DNA of 64,000 nt from Limnohabitans sp. JirII-31 (GCF_002778315.1 NZ_NESA01000010.1:62001-126000), one strand, 5' to 3'. Numbered from the stretch's first letter, positions 9,860 through 19,092 are shown. Notes: a model not told the origin generated them from the sequence alone. Numbers and translations are program-made.

Positions 9860-10573
9860 TTAGCCAGTCGTGCCGTGAGCACGCAGGGCGGGTAAGTTCA
9901 ACACGCGCATGCCGCCGTATTCGATGCGGATAGCGCCCTGTTGCTCCAAGGTGTTGAGTGCCACATTCACACGCTGGCGCGACAAGCCCACCAAGTACGC
10001 CAGCTCTTGTTGCGTGATGCGCAGCATCTCGCCTACGCCAGGAAACAAGGCCGGGTTGAACAGCGCTGCCAGGTTGCGCGCCACCCGCACATCGGGGTCG
10101 TTCGAGCGGTCAATTTCGCGCGCTTCAATGAATTGCGCCAAGCGCTCGTTGAGCTGGTTCATCACAAAGCGGTTGAAGCCAATCGAGTGGTCCAGCAGCC
10201 AATGGAAGTCGTCAATCGGCAAGCCGGCCACCACGCTGCGACGCAGGGCCATGATGTTGTAGCGGTAGGGCTCGCGCTTGATGGCTGTGCCTTCTCCGAA
10301 CCAGCCGCCTGGCGGCACCCCGGTGTAGGTGATGGTGCGTCCGCTGGCGCTGTCGGTGCTCATCTTGAGCAAGCCGTCAATCACGCCAAACCAAAACGTC
10401 ACCGGACGCCCCATGCGGCACACGTGATCGCCAGGCAAGGGGTCGCTCACCACAAGTTGCGGCAGGATGCGCGTGCGTGCGTCTTCTGCAAGTAAATTCA
10501 GCCAGGGAATTTGCGCCAACTCAGAGGGGCTGGGCGCCCGACGGCGCTGATAAACACTGGATTGTTGGGTCAT
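9860..10573 (-). CDS. Crp/Fnr family transcriptional regulator
   Basis: 237 residues. An N-terminal cyclic-nucleotide-type beta-roll (about 25-145) has [23 protein letters not shown] dimer helix follows, then a winged helix-turn-helix at about 185-220 with [20 protein letters not shown]. There is no Fnr-type cysteine cluster, so oxygen sensing through an iron-sulfur centre is unlikely, and the ligand is unknown. It is divergently transcribed from the CoA ligase and ABC transporter operon; the 181-bp shared region holds inverted repeats suited to a dimeric regulator. I infer that it controls that operon and itself. Confidence 0.9.
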   Translation of the reverse strand: MTQQSSVYQRRRAPSPSELAQIPWLNLLAEDARTRILPQLVVSDPLPGDHVCRMGRPVTFWFGVIDGLLKMSTDSASGRTITYTGVPPGGWFGEGTAIKREPYRYNIMALRRSVVAGLPIDDFHWLLDHSIGFNRFVMNQLNERLAQFIEAREIDRSNDPDVRVARNLAALFNPALFPGVGEMLRITQQELAYLVGLSRQRVNVALNTLEQQGAIRIEYGGMRVLNLPALRAHGTTG

Positions 10574-10633
10574 GCAAGAGCGCCCACGTGGTCAAAAAAA
10601 TTCGGGTAAGTCCTGTCAAGGGTCTTCCCTCAA

Positions 10634-10662
10634 TTGTCGTTGAAACGACAACTTGACGTCAA
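10634..10662. promoter_or_regulatory. Candidate operator between the Crp/Fnr regulator and the CoA-ligase/ABC operon
   Basis: TTGTCGTT at 10634-10641 and AACGACAA at 10644-10651 form a perfect inverted repeat with a 2-bp centre (18 bp in all). Two bases on, TTGACGTCAA at 10653-10662 is a perfect 10-bp palindrome that could also supply a -35 TTGACG. Both lie about 90-120 bp upstream of the ligase gene and 60-90 bp upstream of the regulator start. Half-sites of the TTGxC...GxCAA type suit Crp/Fnr dimers. The sites are seen; binding is inferred. Confidence 0.4.
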
Positions 10663-10754
10663 ACCTAATCCTACGATGCCCATCAAGATGACAACTTGCC
10701 TTCCTGTGAAGGTAGGTTTCAAGCGACACAGCACGTTCACGCAAGGACTCGGCA

Positions 10755-12701
10755 ATGCAGACCACGTTTCCCCGACTGTTACTGAAACACGCCAGCGAGC
10801 GCCCCGATGCGCCTGCCATGCGCGAGAAGGAATATGGCATTTGGCAAACCATCCATTGGGCCGAGCTGGCGCAGATGGTCGAGCACATGGCCTGTGGGCT
10901 GCACCAAGCCGGACTGACACGGGGTGAACACTTGGTGGTGATTGGCTCCAACCGTCCTCGTCTGTACGCCACTATGTTGGCGGCGCAATCGTTGGGCGCG
11001 ATTCCTGTGCCGCTGTACCAAGATGCGGTGGGGGCCGAATGTGTCTTTCCACTCAACAATGCCGAGGTGCGCTTTTGTGTGGTCGAAGACCAAGAGCAAG
11101 TTGACAAACTGCTGGAAATCCGTGCGCAGTGTCCGCAAATCAGCCACATCTACTACGACGATCCACGGGGTCTGCGCAAATATGACGAACCTGGCTTGGG
11201 TTCTCTTGAAGAGTTGCTAGCGGCAGGAGCGGTTTTTGCTAAGCAGCACCCCGAGTTCTTCCGCGCCGAAATTGCCAAGGCTCACACCGACGACGTGGGG
11301 GCGATGTTTTTCACCTCGGGCACCACGGGCAACCCCAAGGGTGTGGTGCACACCCACAACTCACTCATCAACCGTGCAGAAGCGGGCGCCCAGTTTGACC
11401 ACCTCACCGCCAGCGAAGACGTGTTGGCCTATTTGCCGCCGGCCTGGATTGGTCAAAACATTTTCAGCTACGCCCAGTGGCTCTACTGTGGCTACGTGGT
11501 GAATTGCCCCGAATCGGCAGCCACCGTCACCATCGACTTGAAAGAGGTCGGCCCCACCTACTACTTTGCACCGCCGCGTGTGTTTGAAGGCTTGCTCACC
11601 AGCGTGATGATCCGCATGGAAGACGCGGGCAGTTTGAAGCGCCACATGTTCCATTACTTCATGGACGTGGCGCGCCAATACGGCCCCACCAAGATGGATG
11701 GCAAATCCATTGGCCTGGTCGGCGGTTTGCTCTACACCGTAGGCAACTTCTTGGTGTATGGCCCCTTGCGCAACAACTTAGGCATGAGCCGCGTGCGTGT
11801 GGCCTACACCGCAGGCGAAGCCATTGGCCCTGACTTGTTCAGCTTCTACCGCGCCATTGGCGTGAATTTGAAGCAGCTCTATGGCTCCACCGAAACTGCT
11901 GTATTTGTCTGCTTGCAACCCGACCACGAGGCCCGTGCAGATACCGTGGGCGTGCCCTGTGCGGGGGTGGAAATCAAAGTGGCCGACAACGGTGAAATCT
12001 TGGTCAAGTCCGCAGGCTTGCTCAAGGGCTATTACAAAAACCCAGAAGCCACCGCCGAGGTGCTCACCGCCGACGGCTGGTACCACACCAGCGACGCCGG
12101 GTTCTTGGACGCGCACGGTCACTTGAAAATCATCGACCGCGTCAAAGACGTGGGCCGTATCAAAGGCGGTGCCAACGATGGCGCCATGTTTGCGCCCAAG
12201 TACGTGGAGAACAAACTCAAGTTTTTTCCGCACATCAAGGAAGTGGTGGCTTATGGCGACCAGCGCGACAAGGTTTGCGTGATGGTCAACATCGACTTCG
12301 ATGCGGTGGGCAACTGGGCGGAGCGCAAAAACTTGCCCTACGCCGGCTACACCGATTTGGCGCAAAAGCCCGAGGTCTATGGCCTCATCCAAGAGTGCGT
12401 GGAAAAAGTCAACGCCGATTTGGCCGCCGACGCGCTGCTGGCGGGCAGCCAAGTCAGCCGCTTCTTGGTGCTGCACAAAGAGCTGGATGCCGACGATGGC
12501 GAGTTGACCCGAACCAACAAAGTACGCCGTGGCTTCATCGCTGAAAAATACGACGCCTTGGTCACCGCCTTGTACGGCGGTGCCACCGAGCAGTTCATTG
12601 AAACCCAAGTCAAATTTGAAGATGGCCGTACCGGCAGCGTGAGCGCCACGCTCAAGATCTCGGACGCCAAAACCTTCGCCCCCGTGGGGAAAGCCGCATG
12701 A
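10755..12701 (+). CDS. AMP-dependent acyl-CoA synthetase/ligase
   Basis: 648 residues, an adenylate-forming CoA ligase of the long-chain acyl-CoA synthetase type. Core motifs are TSGTTGNPKG at 187-196 (phosphate loop), the YGSTE motif in LKQLYGSTETAVF, WYHTSDAGF, the hinge-like IIDRVKDVGRIKGG and the C-terminal TRTNKVRRGF. It activates a carboxylic acid with ATP and CoA. It is the first gene of an operon with a LivGHM-type ABC importer and ends with a 4-bp overlap (ATGA) with the ATPase gene, so uptake and activation are probably coupled. The substrate may be an aromatic or fatty acid; the sequence does not decide. Confidence 0.9.
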   Translation: MQTTFPRLLLKHASERPDAPAMREKEYGIWQTIHWAELAQMVEHMACGLHQAGLTRGEHLVVIGSNRPRLYATMLAAQSLGAIPVPLYQDAVGAECVFPLNNAEVRFCVVEDQEQVDKLLEIRAQCPQISHIYYDDPRGLRKYDEPGLGSLEELLAAGAVFAKQHPEFFRAEIAKAHTDDVGAMFFTSGTTGNPKGVVHTHNSLINRAEAGAQFDHLTASEDVLAYLPPAWIGQNIFSYAQWLYCGYVVNCPESAATVTIDLKEVGPTYYFAPPRVFEGLLTSVMIRMEDAGSLKRHMFHYFMDVARQYGPTKMDGKSIGLVGGLLYTVGNFLVYGPLRNNLGMSRVRVAYTAGEAIGPDLFSFYRAIGVNLKQLYGSTETAVFVCLQPDHEARADTVGVPCAGVEIKVADNGEILVKSAGLLKGYYKNPEATAEVLTADGWYHTSDAGFLDAHGHLKIIDRVKDVGRIKGGANDGAMFAPKYVENKLKFFPHIKEVVAYGDQRDKVCVMVNIDFDAVGNWAERKNLPYAGYTDLAQKPEVYGLIQECVEKVNADLAADALLAGSQVSRFLVLHKELDADDGELTRTNKVRRGFIAEKYDALVTALYGGATEQFIETQVKFEDGRTGSVSATLKISDAKTFAPVGKAA

Positions 12702-13480
12702 CTAAAAAAATTGGTGACGTCATCCTCGATGTCAAAAACATCAGCCTGCGCTTTGGCGGTGTCAAAGCGCTGACCGATATTTCTTTCAATGTGTGCGAGC
12801 ACGAAGTGCGCGCCATCATTGGCCCCAACGGTGCCGGCAAGAGCTCCATGCTCAACTGCATCAATGGTGTCTACACCCCTTCAGAAGGCTCCATCACCTT
12901 CCGTGGTCAAACCTTTGCCCACATGGACAGTCGTCAAGTGGCCGAGATGGGCATTGCGCGTACCTTCCAAAACTTGGCCTTATTCAAGGGCATGAGCGTG
13001 ATCGACAACATCATGACCGGACGCAACCTGCGCATCAAAAGCAATCTGTTCATGCAGGCCTTGCGCATTGGGCCCGCACAACGTGAAGAAGAAGCGCACC
13101 GCGAATTTGTCGAACACATCATCGACTTCCTGGAAATTCAAGCCCACCGCAAAACGCCTGTGGGGCAGCTGCCTTATGGCTTGCAAAAGCGTGTGGACCT
13201 GGGCCGTGCCTTGGCCATGGAGCCACAGGTGCTGCTGCTTGACGAGCCGATGGCGGGAATGAACGTGGAAGAGAAACAAGACATGTGCCGTTTCATCTTG
13301 GACGTCAACGAAGAGTTTGGCACCACGATCGTCTTGATCGAACACGACATGGGCGTGGTGATGGACATCTCCGACCGCGTGGTGGTGCTCGATTACGGCA
13401 AGAAGATTGGCGACGGCGCTCCCGACGAGGTGCGCAACAACGAGGAGGTCATCCGCGCCTACCTCGGCACTTCACACTGA
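12698..13480 (+). CDS. ABC transporter ATP-binding protein, LivG type
   Basis: 260 residues. Walker A GPNGAGKS is at 42-49. The LivG-specific signature region is PYGLQKRVDLGRAL. Walker B is LLLDEPMAGMN, and the switch histidine is in IEHDMGVVMD. The C-terminal VLDYGKKIGDGAPDEVR is typical of the HAAT (branched-chain amino acid type) family. It energises the membrane pair encoded next. The start overlaps the ligase stop by 4 bp. LivG-type systems also import aromatic acids, urea and amides; the flanking CoA ligases favour an organic acid. Confidence 0.94.
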   Translation: MTKKIGDVILDVKNISLRFGGVKALTDISFNVCEHEVRAIIGPNGAGKSSMLNCINGVYTPSEGSITFRGQTFAHMDSRQVAEMGIARTFQNLALFKGMSVIDNIMTGRNLRIKSNLFMQALRIGPAQREEEAHREFVEHIIDFLEIQAHRKTPVGQLPYGLQKRVDLGRALAMEPQVLLLDEPMAGMNVEEKQDMCRFILDVNEEFGTTIVLIEHDMGVVMDISDRVVVLDYGKKIGDGAPDEVRNNEEVIRAYLGTSH

Positions 13481-13490
13481 GGACAAGAAC

Positions 13491-14420
13491 ATGGCGTTTT
13501 TTCTGGAAGCTCTTTTTGGTGGCCTGATGGCTGGCATGTTGTATTCCCTGGTGGCACTTGGCTTTGTGCTGATCTTCAAAGCCTCGGGGGTGTTCAACTT
13601 TGCCCAAGGCGCGATGGTCTTGTTTGCGGCCTTGGCCATGGCACGTTTCTCCGAGTGGATTCCTGGCTGGTTGGGCACGGACAGCAAGGTGCTGGCCAAT
13701 GTGCTGGCTTTTGTCATCGCCGGTGCATGCATGTTTGTGCTGGCTTGGGTGATTGAACGCTTGGTGTTGCGCCACCTGGTGAACCAAGAGGGGGTGACCT
13801 TGCTGATGGCCACACTGGGCATCACGTACTTCTTGGATGGATTGGGTCAAACTATTTTTGGCAGCGATATCTACAAGATCGATGTGGGCATGCCCAAAGA
13901 CCCGGTCTTCTTGTTTGATTCCGTTTTTCAAGGCGGCGTGATGATCAACCTTGAGGACGTCTATGCCGCCTGCGTGGCTGCTTTGTTGGTGGTGGTCTTG
14001 TCTTTGTTCTTTCAAAAGACCAGCACCGGACGCGCCCTGCGTGCGGTGGCTGATGACCATCAGGCCGCGCAGTCGATTGGCATTCCACTCAACCGTATTT
14101 GGGTGATCGTGTGGTTTGTGGCCGGTGTCACTGCATTGGTGGCCGGCATCATCTGGGGCTCCAAGATGGGTGTGCAGTTCTCACTGACCACCGTGGCTTT
14201 GCGTGCCTTGCCTGTGATTATTTTGGGTGGACTCACCTCGGTGCCAGGCGCCATCATCGGTGGCTTGATCATCGGTGTGGGCGAGAAGCTGTCAGAGGTG
14301 TACGTCGGCCCCATGGTGGGCGGTGGAATTGAAATTTGGTTTGCCTACGTGCTGGCCTTGGTGTTCTTGCTGTTTCGTCCGCAAGGTTTGTTTGGCGAGA
14401 AGATCATCGACCGCGTGTAA
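13491..14420 (+). CDS. ABC transporter permease, LivH type
   Basis: 309 residues with about eight hydrophobic segments, an inner-membrane permease of the HAAT family. The N-terminal LYSLVALGFVLIFKASGVFNF and the C-terminal ILGGLTSVPGAIIGG are family hallmarks. The ATG at 13491 follows GAGGACAAGAAC and is preferred over upstream in-frame starts because it gives the standard LivH N-terminus. It lies 10 bp after the LivG-type gene and 12 bp before the LivM-type gene. Confidence 0.94.
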   Translation: MAFFLEALFGGLMAGMLYSLVALGFVLIFKASGVFNFAQGAMVLFAALAMARFSEWIPGWLGTDSKVLANVLAFVIAGACMFVLAWVIERLVLRHLVNQEGVTLLMATLGITYFLDGLGQTIFGSDIYKIDVGMPKDPVFLFDSVFQGGVMINLEDVYAACVAALLVVVLSLFFQKTSTGRALRAVADDHQAAQSIGIPLNRIWVIVWFVAGVTALVAGIIWGSKMGVQFSLTTVALRALPVIILGGLTSVPGAIIGGLIIGVGEKLSEVYVGPMVGGGIEIWFAYVLALVFLLFRPQGLFGEKIIDRV

Positions 14421-14432
14421 GAGGAATAAAAA

Positions 14433-15509
14433 ATGTTTTACAGAGAAAACGGTCAATTCAAAACCTCCTACCGCAAAGATCAGCAGATCTTTCCGATCAC
14501 CCAAGACCGCTGGATGATTCTGGCCTTGGTTGCTTTTGCATTCATCGGCATCCCGGCCCTGGTCGACGAGTACCTGTACCGCGCCATCCTGATTCCCTTT
14601 TTGATTTTGTCGCTGGCTGCTTTGGGCGTGAACATCTTGGTCGGTTACTGCGGTCAGATCTCTTTGGGATCAGGCGCTTTCATGGCGGTGGGTGCCTACA
14701 TGGCCTACAACACCTACATCCGCATCGAGGGCGTGCCGTTGATCGTGGCCTTGCTCTCGGGCGGGTTCTTTGCCACCTTGGTGGGCATTCTGTTTGGCAT
14801 TCCCAGTCTGCGTGTGAAAGGCTTGTATCTGGCGGTGGCCACACTGGCGGCGCAGTTTTTCTGCGATTGGGCTTTTCTGCGCTTGGGCTGGTTCACCAAC
14901 TACAACGCCTCGGGCTCGGTCTCGGTCTCTAACCTGAATGTGATGGGCTTGCCCATTGGCACACCCGTCGAGAAGTACCTGTTTTGCTTGTGCTTCTTGG
15001 TGGTGTTTGGCTTGCTGGCCAAAAACTTGGTGCGCTCAGCCATTGGCCGCGAATGGATGGCCATTCGCGACATGGACGTGGCCGCTGCCGTGATCGGTAT
15101 CCGCCCCGTCTACGCCAAGCTCAGTGCCTTTGCCGTCAGCTCTTTCATCGTCGGCGTGGCGGGTGGGCTCTGGGGCTTCATCCATTTGGGCTCTTGGGAG
15201 CCTGCGGCGTTCTCGATTGACCGCAGCTTTCAGTTGCTGTTCATGGTCATCATTGGTGGCATGGGCTCCATCATGGGCAGCTTTTTTGGCGCAGCTTTCA
15301 TTGTGGTTTTGCCTATCTTTCTGAACCAGTTTTTGCCCGCCATGGGCGACATGGTGGGCGTCACCATCTCGACGGCCACTGTGGCGCACGTGGAGTCCAT
15401 GATTTTTGGCGCATTGATTGTCTGGTTCTTGATTGTTGAGCCACACGGCTTGGCCAAGCTGTGGTCGATTGCCAAACAAAAACTTCGTCTGTGGCCTTTC
15501 CCACACTGA
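14433..15509 (+). CDS. ABC transporter permease, LivM type
   Basis: 358 residues, the second membrane subunit. A polar N-terminal stretch of about 35 residues precedes hydrophobic helices. Conserved motifs include LGVNILVGYCGQISLGSGAF, LRVKGLYLAVATLAAQF, REWMAIRDMDVAAAVIG and MVIIGGMGSIMGSFFGAAF. The start follows AAGAGGAATAAAA. It lies 12 bp after the LivH-type gene and 38 bp before the receptor gene, so it belongs to the same transcript. Confidence 0.94.
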   Translation: MFYRENGQFKTSYRKDQQIFPITQDRWMILALVAFAFIGIPALVDEYLYRAILIPFLILSLAALGVNILVGYCGQISLGSGAFMAVGAYMAYNTYIRIEGVPLIVALLSGGFFATLVGILFGIPSLRVKGLYLAVATLAAQFFCDWAFLRLGWFTNYNASGSVSVSNLNVMGLPIGTPVEKYLFCLCFLVVFGLLAKNLVRSAIGREWMAIRDMDVAAAVIGIRPVYAKLSAFAVSSFIVGVAGGLWGFIHLGSWEPAAFSIDRSFQLLFMVIIGGMGSIMGSFFGAAFIVVLPIFLNQFLPAMGDMVGVTISTATVAHVESMIFGALIVWFLIVEPHGLAKLWSIAKQKLRLWPFPH

Positions 15510-15547
15510 GTTCCTTGACCTTTCAAACTTTTAACAGGAGACAACCC

Positions 15548-16885
15548 ATGAAGTTTCGTCACATCACAACGGCAGTGACCTTGGTCGCAGCAGCCATCAC
15601 CGGCAGCGTTGTCAGCACCCAGGCGGCTGCACAAGCCAAAGAACAATTCTTCCCGGCCCTGGTGTACCGCACCGGCGCTTATGCACCCAATGGCGTGCCC
15701 TTTGCCAACGGGTTCATTGACTACCTCAAACTGACCAACGCACGTGGGGGCATCAACGGCGTGAAGGTGATTTATGAAGAATGCGAAACCGCCTATGCCA
15801 CCGACCGCGGCGTGGAATGCTACGAGCGCCTGAAAGGCAAGCACGGCGGCGCCACCGTGTTCCAACCACTGTCCACCGGCATCACCTTTGCGCTGACAGA
15901 AAAAGCCCCTATCGACAAAATTCCCGTGCTCACCCCGGGCCTGGGCCGCAGCGAATCGCAAGACGGTGGCGTCTTCAAATGGAACTTTCCCCTGGCTGGC
16001 ACCTACTGGGTGGCCGCTGACACCATCATCCAAGACATTGGCAAAAAAGAAGGTGGCTTGGACAAACTCAAAGGCAAGAAGATCGCCTTGATGTACCACG
16101 ACAGCCCCTTCGGCAAAGAAGCCATTCCCATGTTGCAAGAGCGCGCTGCGCTGCACGGCTTCCAGTTGAGCTTGCTGCCTGTCACCCACCCTGGCGTCGA
16201 ACAAAAGTCCACCTGGTTGCAGATCCGTCAAAACCGCCCCGACTACGTCATCAACTGGGGCTGGGGCGTGATGAACTCCACCGCTTTGAAAGAAGCCCAA
16301 GCCACGGGCTACCCACGCGAGAAGATGTATGGCGTGTGGTGGGCCGGTGCTGAGCCCGACGTCAAAGACGTGGGCCAAGGTGCCAAGGGCTACAACGCGG
16401 TCATGATGCAGCACGGCGCTGAGAAGAACGCGGACGTGGTCAAAGAAATTTTGTCCAAGTTGCACAGCAAAGGCCAAGGCACAGGCCCACAAGAAGAAGT
16501 GGGCGACGTGCTCTACATGCGTGGTGTGCAAGCTGCGATGTATGGCATTGAAGGGGTGCGCGCCGCACAAGAGCGTTTTGGCAAAGGCAAAGTCATGACC
16601 GGCGAGCAAGCGCGTTGGGGCTACGAGAACTTGAACCTGACCCAGGCCAAGCTCGACTCGTTGGGCTTCAAAGGCGTGTTGCGTCCCTTGTCGACCAGCT
16701 GCCAAGACCACATGGGGGCCGCCTGGACACGCATGCACACCTGGGATGGTGTGCGTTTCAACTGGTCTTCTGACTGGTACCAGGCGGATGAGCAAATCAT
16801 CAAGCCCATGGTCAAAGCAGCTGCTGACAAATACGCCGCTGAGAAAAAAGTCACGCGTCGCTCACCTGCCGACTGCCAGTCCTGA
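15548..16885 (+). CDS. ABC transporter periplasmic substrate-binding protein (LivK/HAAT type)
   Basis: 445 residues with a Sec signal peptide (basic MKFRH, hydrophobic core, likely cleavage after AAAQA near residue 30). The mature part begins KEQFFPALVYRTGAYAPNG, like receptors of the HAAT family, with GVKVIYEECETAYATDRGVECYERL near residue 80. This longer receptor class is often found beside phenylacetate- and other CoA-ligase genes, which points to an organic or aromatic acid rather than leucine. The start at 15548 follows AACAGGAGACAACC. A set of stable hairpins follows the stop codon. Confidence 0.92.
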   Translation: MKFRHITTAVTLVAAAITGSVVSTQAAAQAKEQFFPALVYRTGAYAPNGVPFANGFIDYLKLTNARGGINGVKVIYEECETAYATDRGVECYERLKGKHGGATVFQPLSTGITFALTEKAPIDKIPVLTPGLGRSESQDGGVFKWNFPLAGTYWVAADTIIQDIGKKEGGLDKLKGKKIALMYHDSPFGKEAIPMLQERAALHGFQLSLLPVTHPGVEQKSTWLQIRQNRPDYVINWGWGVMNSTALKEAQATGYPREKMYGVWWAGAEPDVKDVGQGAKGYNAVMMQHGAEKNADVVKEILSKLHSKGQGTGPQEEVGDVLYMRGVQAAMYGIEGVRAAQERFGKGKVMTGEQARWGYENLNLTQAKLDSLGFKGVLRPLSTSCQDHMGAAWTRMHTWDGVRFNWSSDWYQADEQIIKPMVKAAADKYAAEKKVTRRSPADCQS

Positions 16886-16896
16886 TGACGTGTCAG

Positions 16897-16989
16897 ATCA
16901 GCCGCACGCAGCGTGTCGGCTGATTGTTTGGCGGCTCTTTCTGAGCCGCCAAACCTCAAACCTACAAGTGCTTGTGGTTTGAGGTTTGG
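16897..16989 (+). promoter_or_regulatory. Three nested hairpins between the receptor gene and the LivF-type gene
   Basis: Hairpin 1: ATCAGCCG 16897-16904 with CGGCTGAT 16917-16924. Hairpin 2: GTTTGGCGGCTC 16926-16937 with GAGCCGCCAAAC 16943-16954, 12 perfect pairs and a 5-nt loop. Hairpin 3: CCAAACCTCAAACC 16949-16962 with GGTTTGAGGTTTGG 16976-16989, 14 perfect pairs. Hairpins 2 and 3 share 16949-16954 and so exclude each other. A T7 run lies at 17004-17010, separated from the stem. Likely roles are 3'-end protection of the abundant receptor messenger and partial termination before the ATPase gene. Confidence 0.65.
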
Positions 16990-17023
16990 TCAAACCCGCA
17001 ATGTTTTTTTAGCAAGGTCAATC

Positions 17024-17833
17024 ATGAGCGCCAACAACATCGTTCTCAACGTCAACGGCATTGAGGTTATTTACAACCATGTGATCCTGGTGCTCAAAGG
17101 TGTGTCGCTGCAAGTGCCAGAAGGCGGCATTGTGGCTATCTTGGGTGGCAACGGCGCGGGCAAAACTACCACCTTGCGCGCCATCTCCAACTTGTTGCAA
17201 GGCGAGCGTGGGGCTGTCACCAAAGGCAGTATTGAGTTTCGTGGCGAACGCATTGAAAACCTCACACCTGCTGACCTCGTCAAGCGCGGTGTGGTGCAGG
17301 TGATGGAAGGGCGTCATTGCTTTGCCCACCTGACCATCGAAGAAAACCTGCTCACCGGCAGCTACACCCGTTCCGACAAAGGCGAGGTGGCTGCGAATTT
17401 GGAGAAGGTCTACAACTACTTCCCTCGTCTCAAAACCCGCCGCACCTCGCAAGCCGCGTACACCTCAGGCGGCGAGCAGCAAATGTGCGCCATTGGCCGC
17501 GCCTTGATGTCCAACCCCAACATGGTCTTGTTGGATGAACCCTCGATGGGGCTGGCGCCGCAAATCGTGGAAGAGGTGTTCAACATCGTCAAAGACTTGA
17601 ACGACAAAGAAAAAGTTACCTTCTTGCTGGCCGAACAAAACACCAACATGGCCCTGAAATATGCCGACTATGGCTACATCATGGAGTCGGGCCGCGTGGT
17701 GATGGACGGTGCGGCATCTGACCTGGCCAACAACGAAGACGTGAAAGAGTTTTACCTGGGTGTGGGCGGCGGTGAGCGCAAGAGCTTCAAAGAAGCCAAG
17801 AGCTACAAGCGTCGCAAACGTTGGTTGGCTTGA
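17024..17833 (+). CDS. ABC transporter ATP-binding protein, LivF type
   Basis: 269 residues, the second ATPase of the HAAT importer. Walker A is GGNGAGKT at 41-48. The signature region is SGGEQQMCAIGRALM, Walker B is MVLLDEPSMGLAP, and the switch is LLAEQNTN. Typical LivF proteins end near GVGG; this one continues with a very basic tail (ERKSFKEAKSYKRRKRWLA). The start at 17024 is chosen by homology; an upstream in-frame opening at 16913 runs through the hairpin region. The PaaK-like gene starts 14 bp later. Confidence 0.93.
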   Translation: MSANNIVLNVNGIEVIYNHVILVLKGVSLQVPEGGIVAILGGNGAGKTTTLRAISNLLQGERGAVTKGSIEFRGERIENLTPADLVKRGVVQVMEGRHCFAHLTIEENLLTGSYTRSDKGEVAANLEKVYNYFPRLKTRRTSQAAYTSGGEQQMCAIGRALMSNPNMVLLDEPSMGLAPQIVEEVFNIVKDLNDKEKVTFLLAEQNTNMALKYADYGYIMESGRVVMDGAASDLANNEDVKEFYLGVGGGERKSFKEAKSYKRRKRWLA

Positions 17834-17847
17834 TCGGAGCACACACC

Positions 17848-19092
17848 ATGAGCACACACCACGACGCCCTCGAAACCCGCACGCCTGCCGCACGCGAAGC
17901 GGCCTTGCTGGCCGCCTTACCCACACAAGTGGCGCATGCGCAAAAAAACTCTTCCGCGTTTGCCGCCTCTTTGGCAGGCATTGATGCGCAGCAGATCTGC
18001 AGCCGCGCTGCACTGGCCAAGTTGCCTGTGATCCGCAAGTACGAACTGCTGGCGCAACAACAAGCACAGCGTGCCGTCAATGTGTTTGGTGGCTTTGCCG
18101 CCATTGGGTTTGGCAAAGCCATGCCCCGTGTGTTTGCCAGTCCTGGCACGATTTACGAACCCGAAGGTGCACGTGCCGATTACTGGCGCATGGCCCGCGC
18201 CATGTATGCCGCAGGCTTTCACGAAGGCGAGCTCATTCATAACTGCTTCAGCTACCACTTCACCCCTGCGGGCTCGATGATGGAAACCGGCGCCCACGCC
18301 ATCGGGTGCACCGTGTTTGCAGGTGGCACAGGCCAAACCGAACAGCAAGTGCAAGCCATGGCCGAGCTCAAGCCTGCTGGCTATATCGGCACGCCCAGCT
18401 TCCTGAAAATCATTGTTGAAAAAGCTGCCGAGATGGGCGTGGCCTTGCCCAGTGTGCGCAAGGCCTTGGTGTCGGGCGAGGCGTTCCCCCCTAGCCTGCG
18501 CGATTGGTTGGCCGAGCGCGGCATCGCGGGCTACCAGTGCTACGCCACAGCCGATTTAGGTCTGATCGCCTACGAGACGTCTGCCCGCGAAGGCTTGGTG
18601 CTGGATGAGGGCGTGATTGTGGAAATCGTGCGTCCGGGCACGGGCGACCCGGTATCTGAAGGCGAAGTGGGTGAACTTGTGGTCACCAGCTTGAACCCTG
18701 ACTATCCTTTGATCCGCTTTGGCACGGGCGACTTGTCAGCTGTGTTGCCTGGCACATGCCCCACGGGGCGCACCAACACCCGCATCAAGGGCTGGATGGG
18801 ACGTGCAGACCAAACCACCAAAGTGCGTGGCATGTTTGTGCACCCGGGACAAGTGGCCGAGGTGGTGAAGCGTTTTCCCGAGATCGCGCGTGCACGCTTG
18901 GTCGTGACGGGTGAGATGGCCAACGACCAAATGGGTTTGCAAGTTGAAGCGCAGCCCGCCGATGGGTTGGCGCAAAAAATTGGTGAAGCCGTTCGTGAGA
19001 TCACCAAACTTCGAGCCGAGGTGGCGTTCGTGGCGCCCGGCAGTTTGCCCAATGATGGCAAGGTCATTGAAGACGCGCGCACCTATCAGTGA
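17848..19092 (+). CDS. Phenylacetate-CoA ligase-like AMP-forming enzyme
   Basis: 414 residues, a PaaK-like adenylating enzyme. Recognisable parts are FASPGTIYEPEGARADYWRM in place of the usual phosphate loop, YQCYATADLGLIAYET (the adenine-site motif), LIRFGTGDLSAVL and the C-terminal IKGWMGRADQTTKVRGMFVHPGQ. It probably forms a CoA thioester of an aryl or related acid. The ATG at 17848 has a GGAG site 8 bp upstream. As last gene of the operon it gives the locus a second, different CoA ligase beside the 648-residue enzyme at the operon head. Confidence 0.88.
   Translation: MSTHHDALETRTPAAREAALLAALPTQVAHAQKNSSAFAASLAGIDAQQICSRAALAKLPVIRKYELLAQQQAQRAVNVFGGFAAIGFGKAMPRVFASPGTIYEPEGARADYWRMARAMYAAGFHEGELIHNCFSYHFTPAGSMMETGAHAIGCTVFAGGTGQTEQQVQAMAELKPAGYIGTPSFLKIIVEKAAEMGVALPSVRKALVSGEAFPPSLRDWLAERGIAGYQCYATADLGLIAYETSAREGLVLDEGVIVEIVRPGTGDPVSEGEVGELVVTSLNPDYPLIRFGTGDLSAVLPGTCPTGRTNTRIKGWMGRADQTTKVRGMFVHPGQVAEVVKRFPEIARARLVVTGEMANDQMGLQVEAQPADGLAQKIGEAVREITKLRAEVAFVAPGSLPNDGKVIEDARTYQ

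Noticed and set aside
15230-16795. 521-codon open frame on the minus strand opposite the LivM-type permease and receptor genes
   Set aside because: It spans two certain genes and their spacer, has low-complexity His/Gly/Val composition and no domain; a shadow of GC-rich codon bias.
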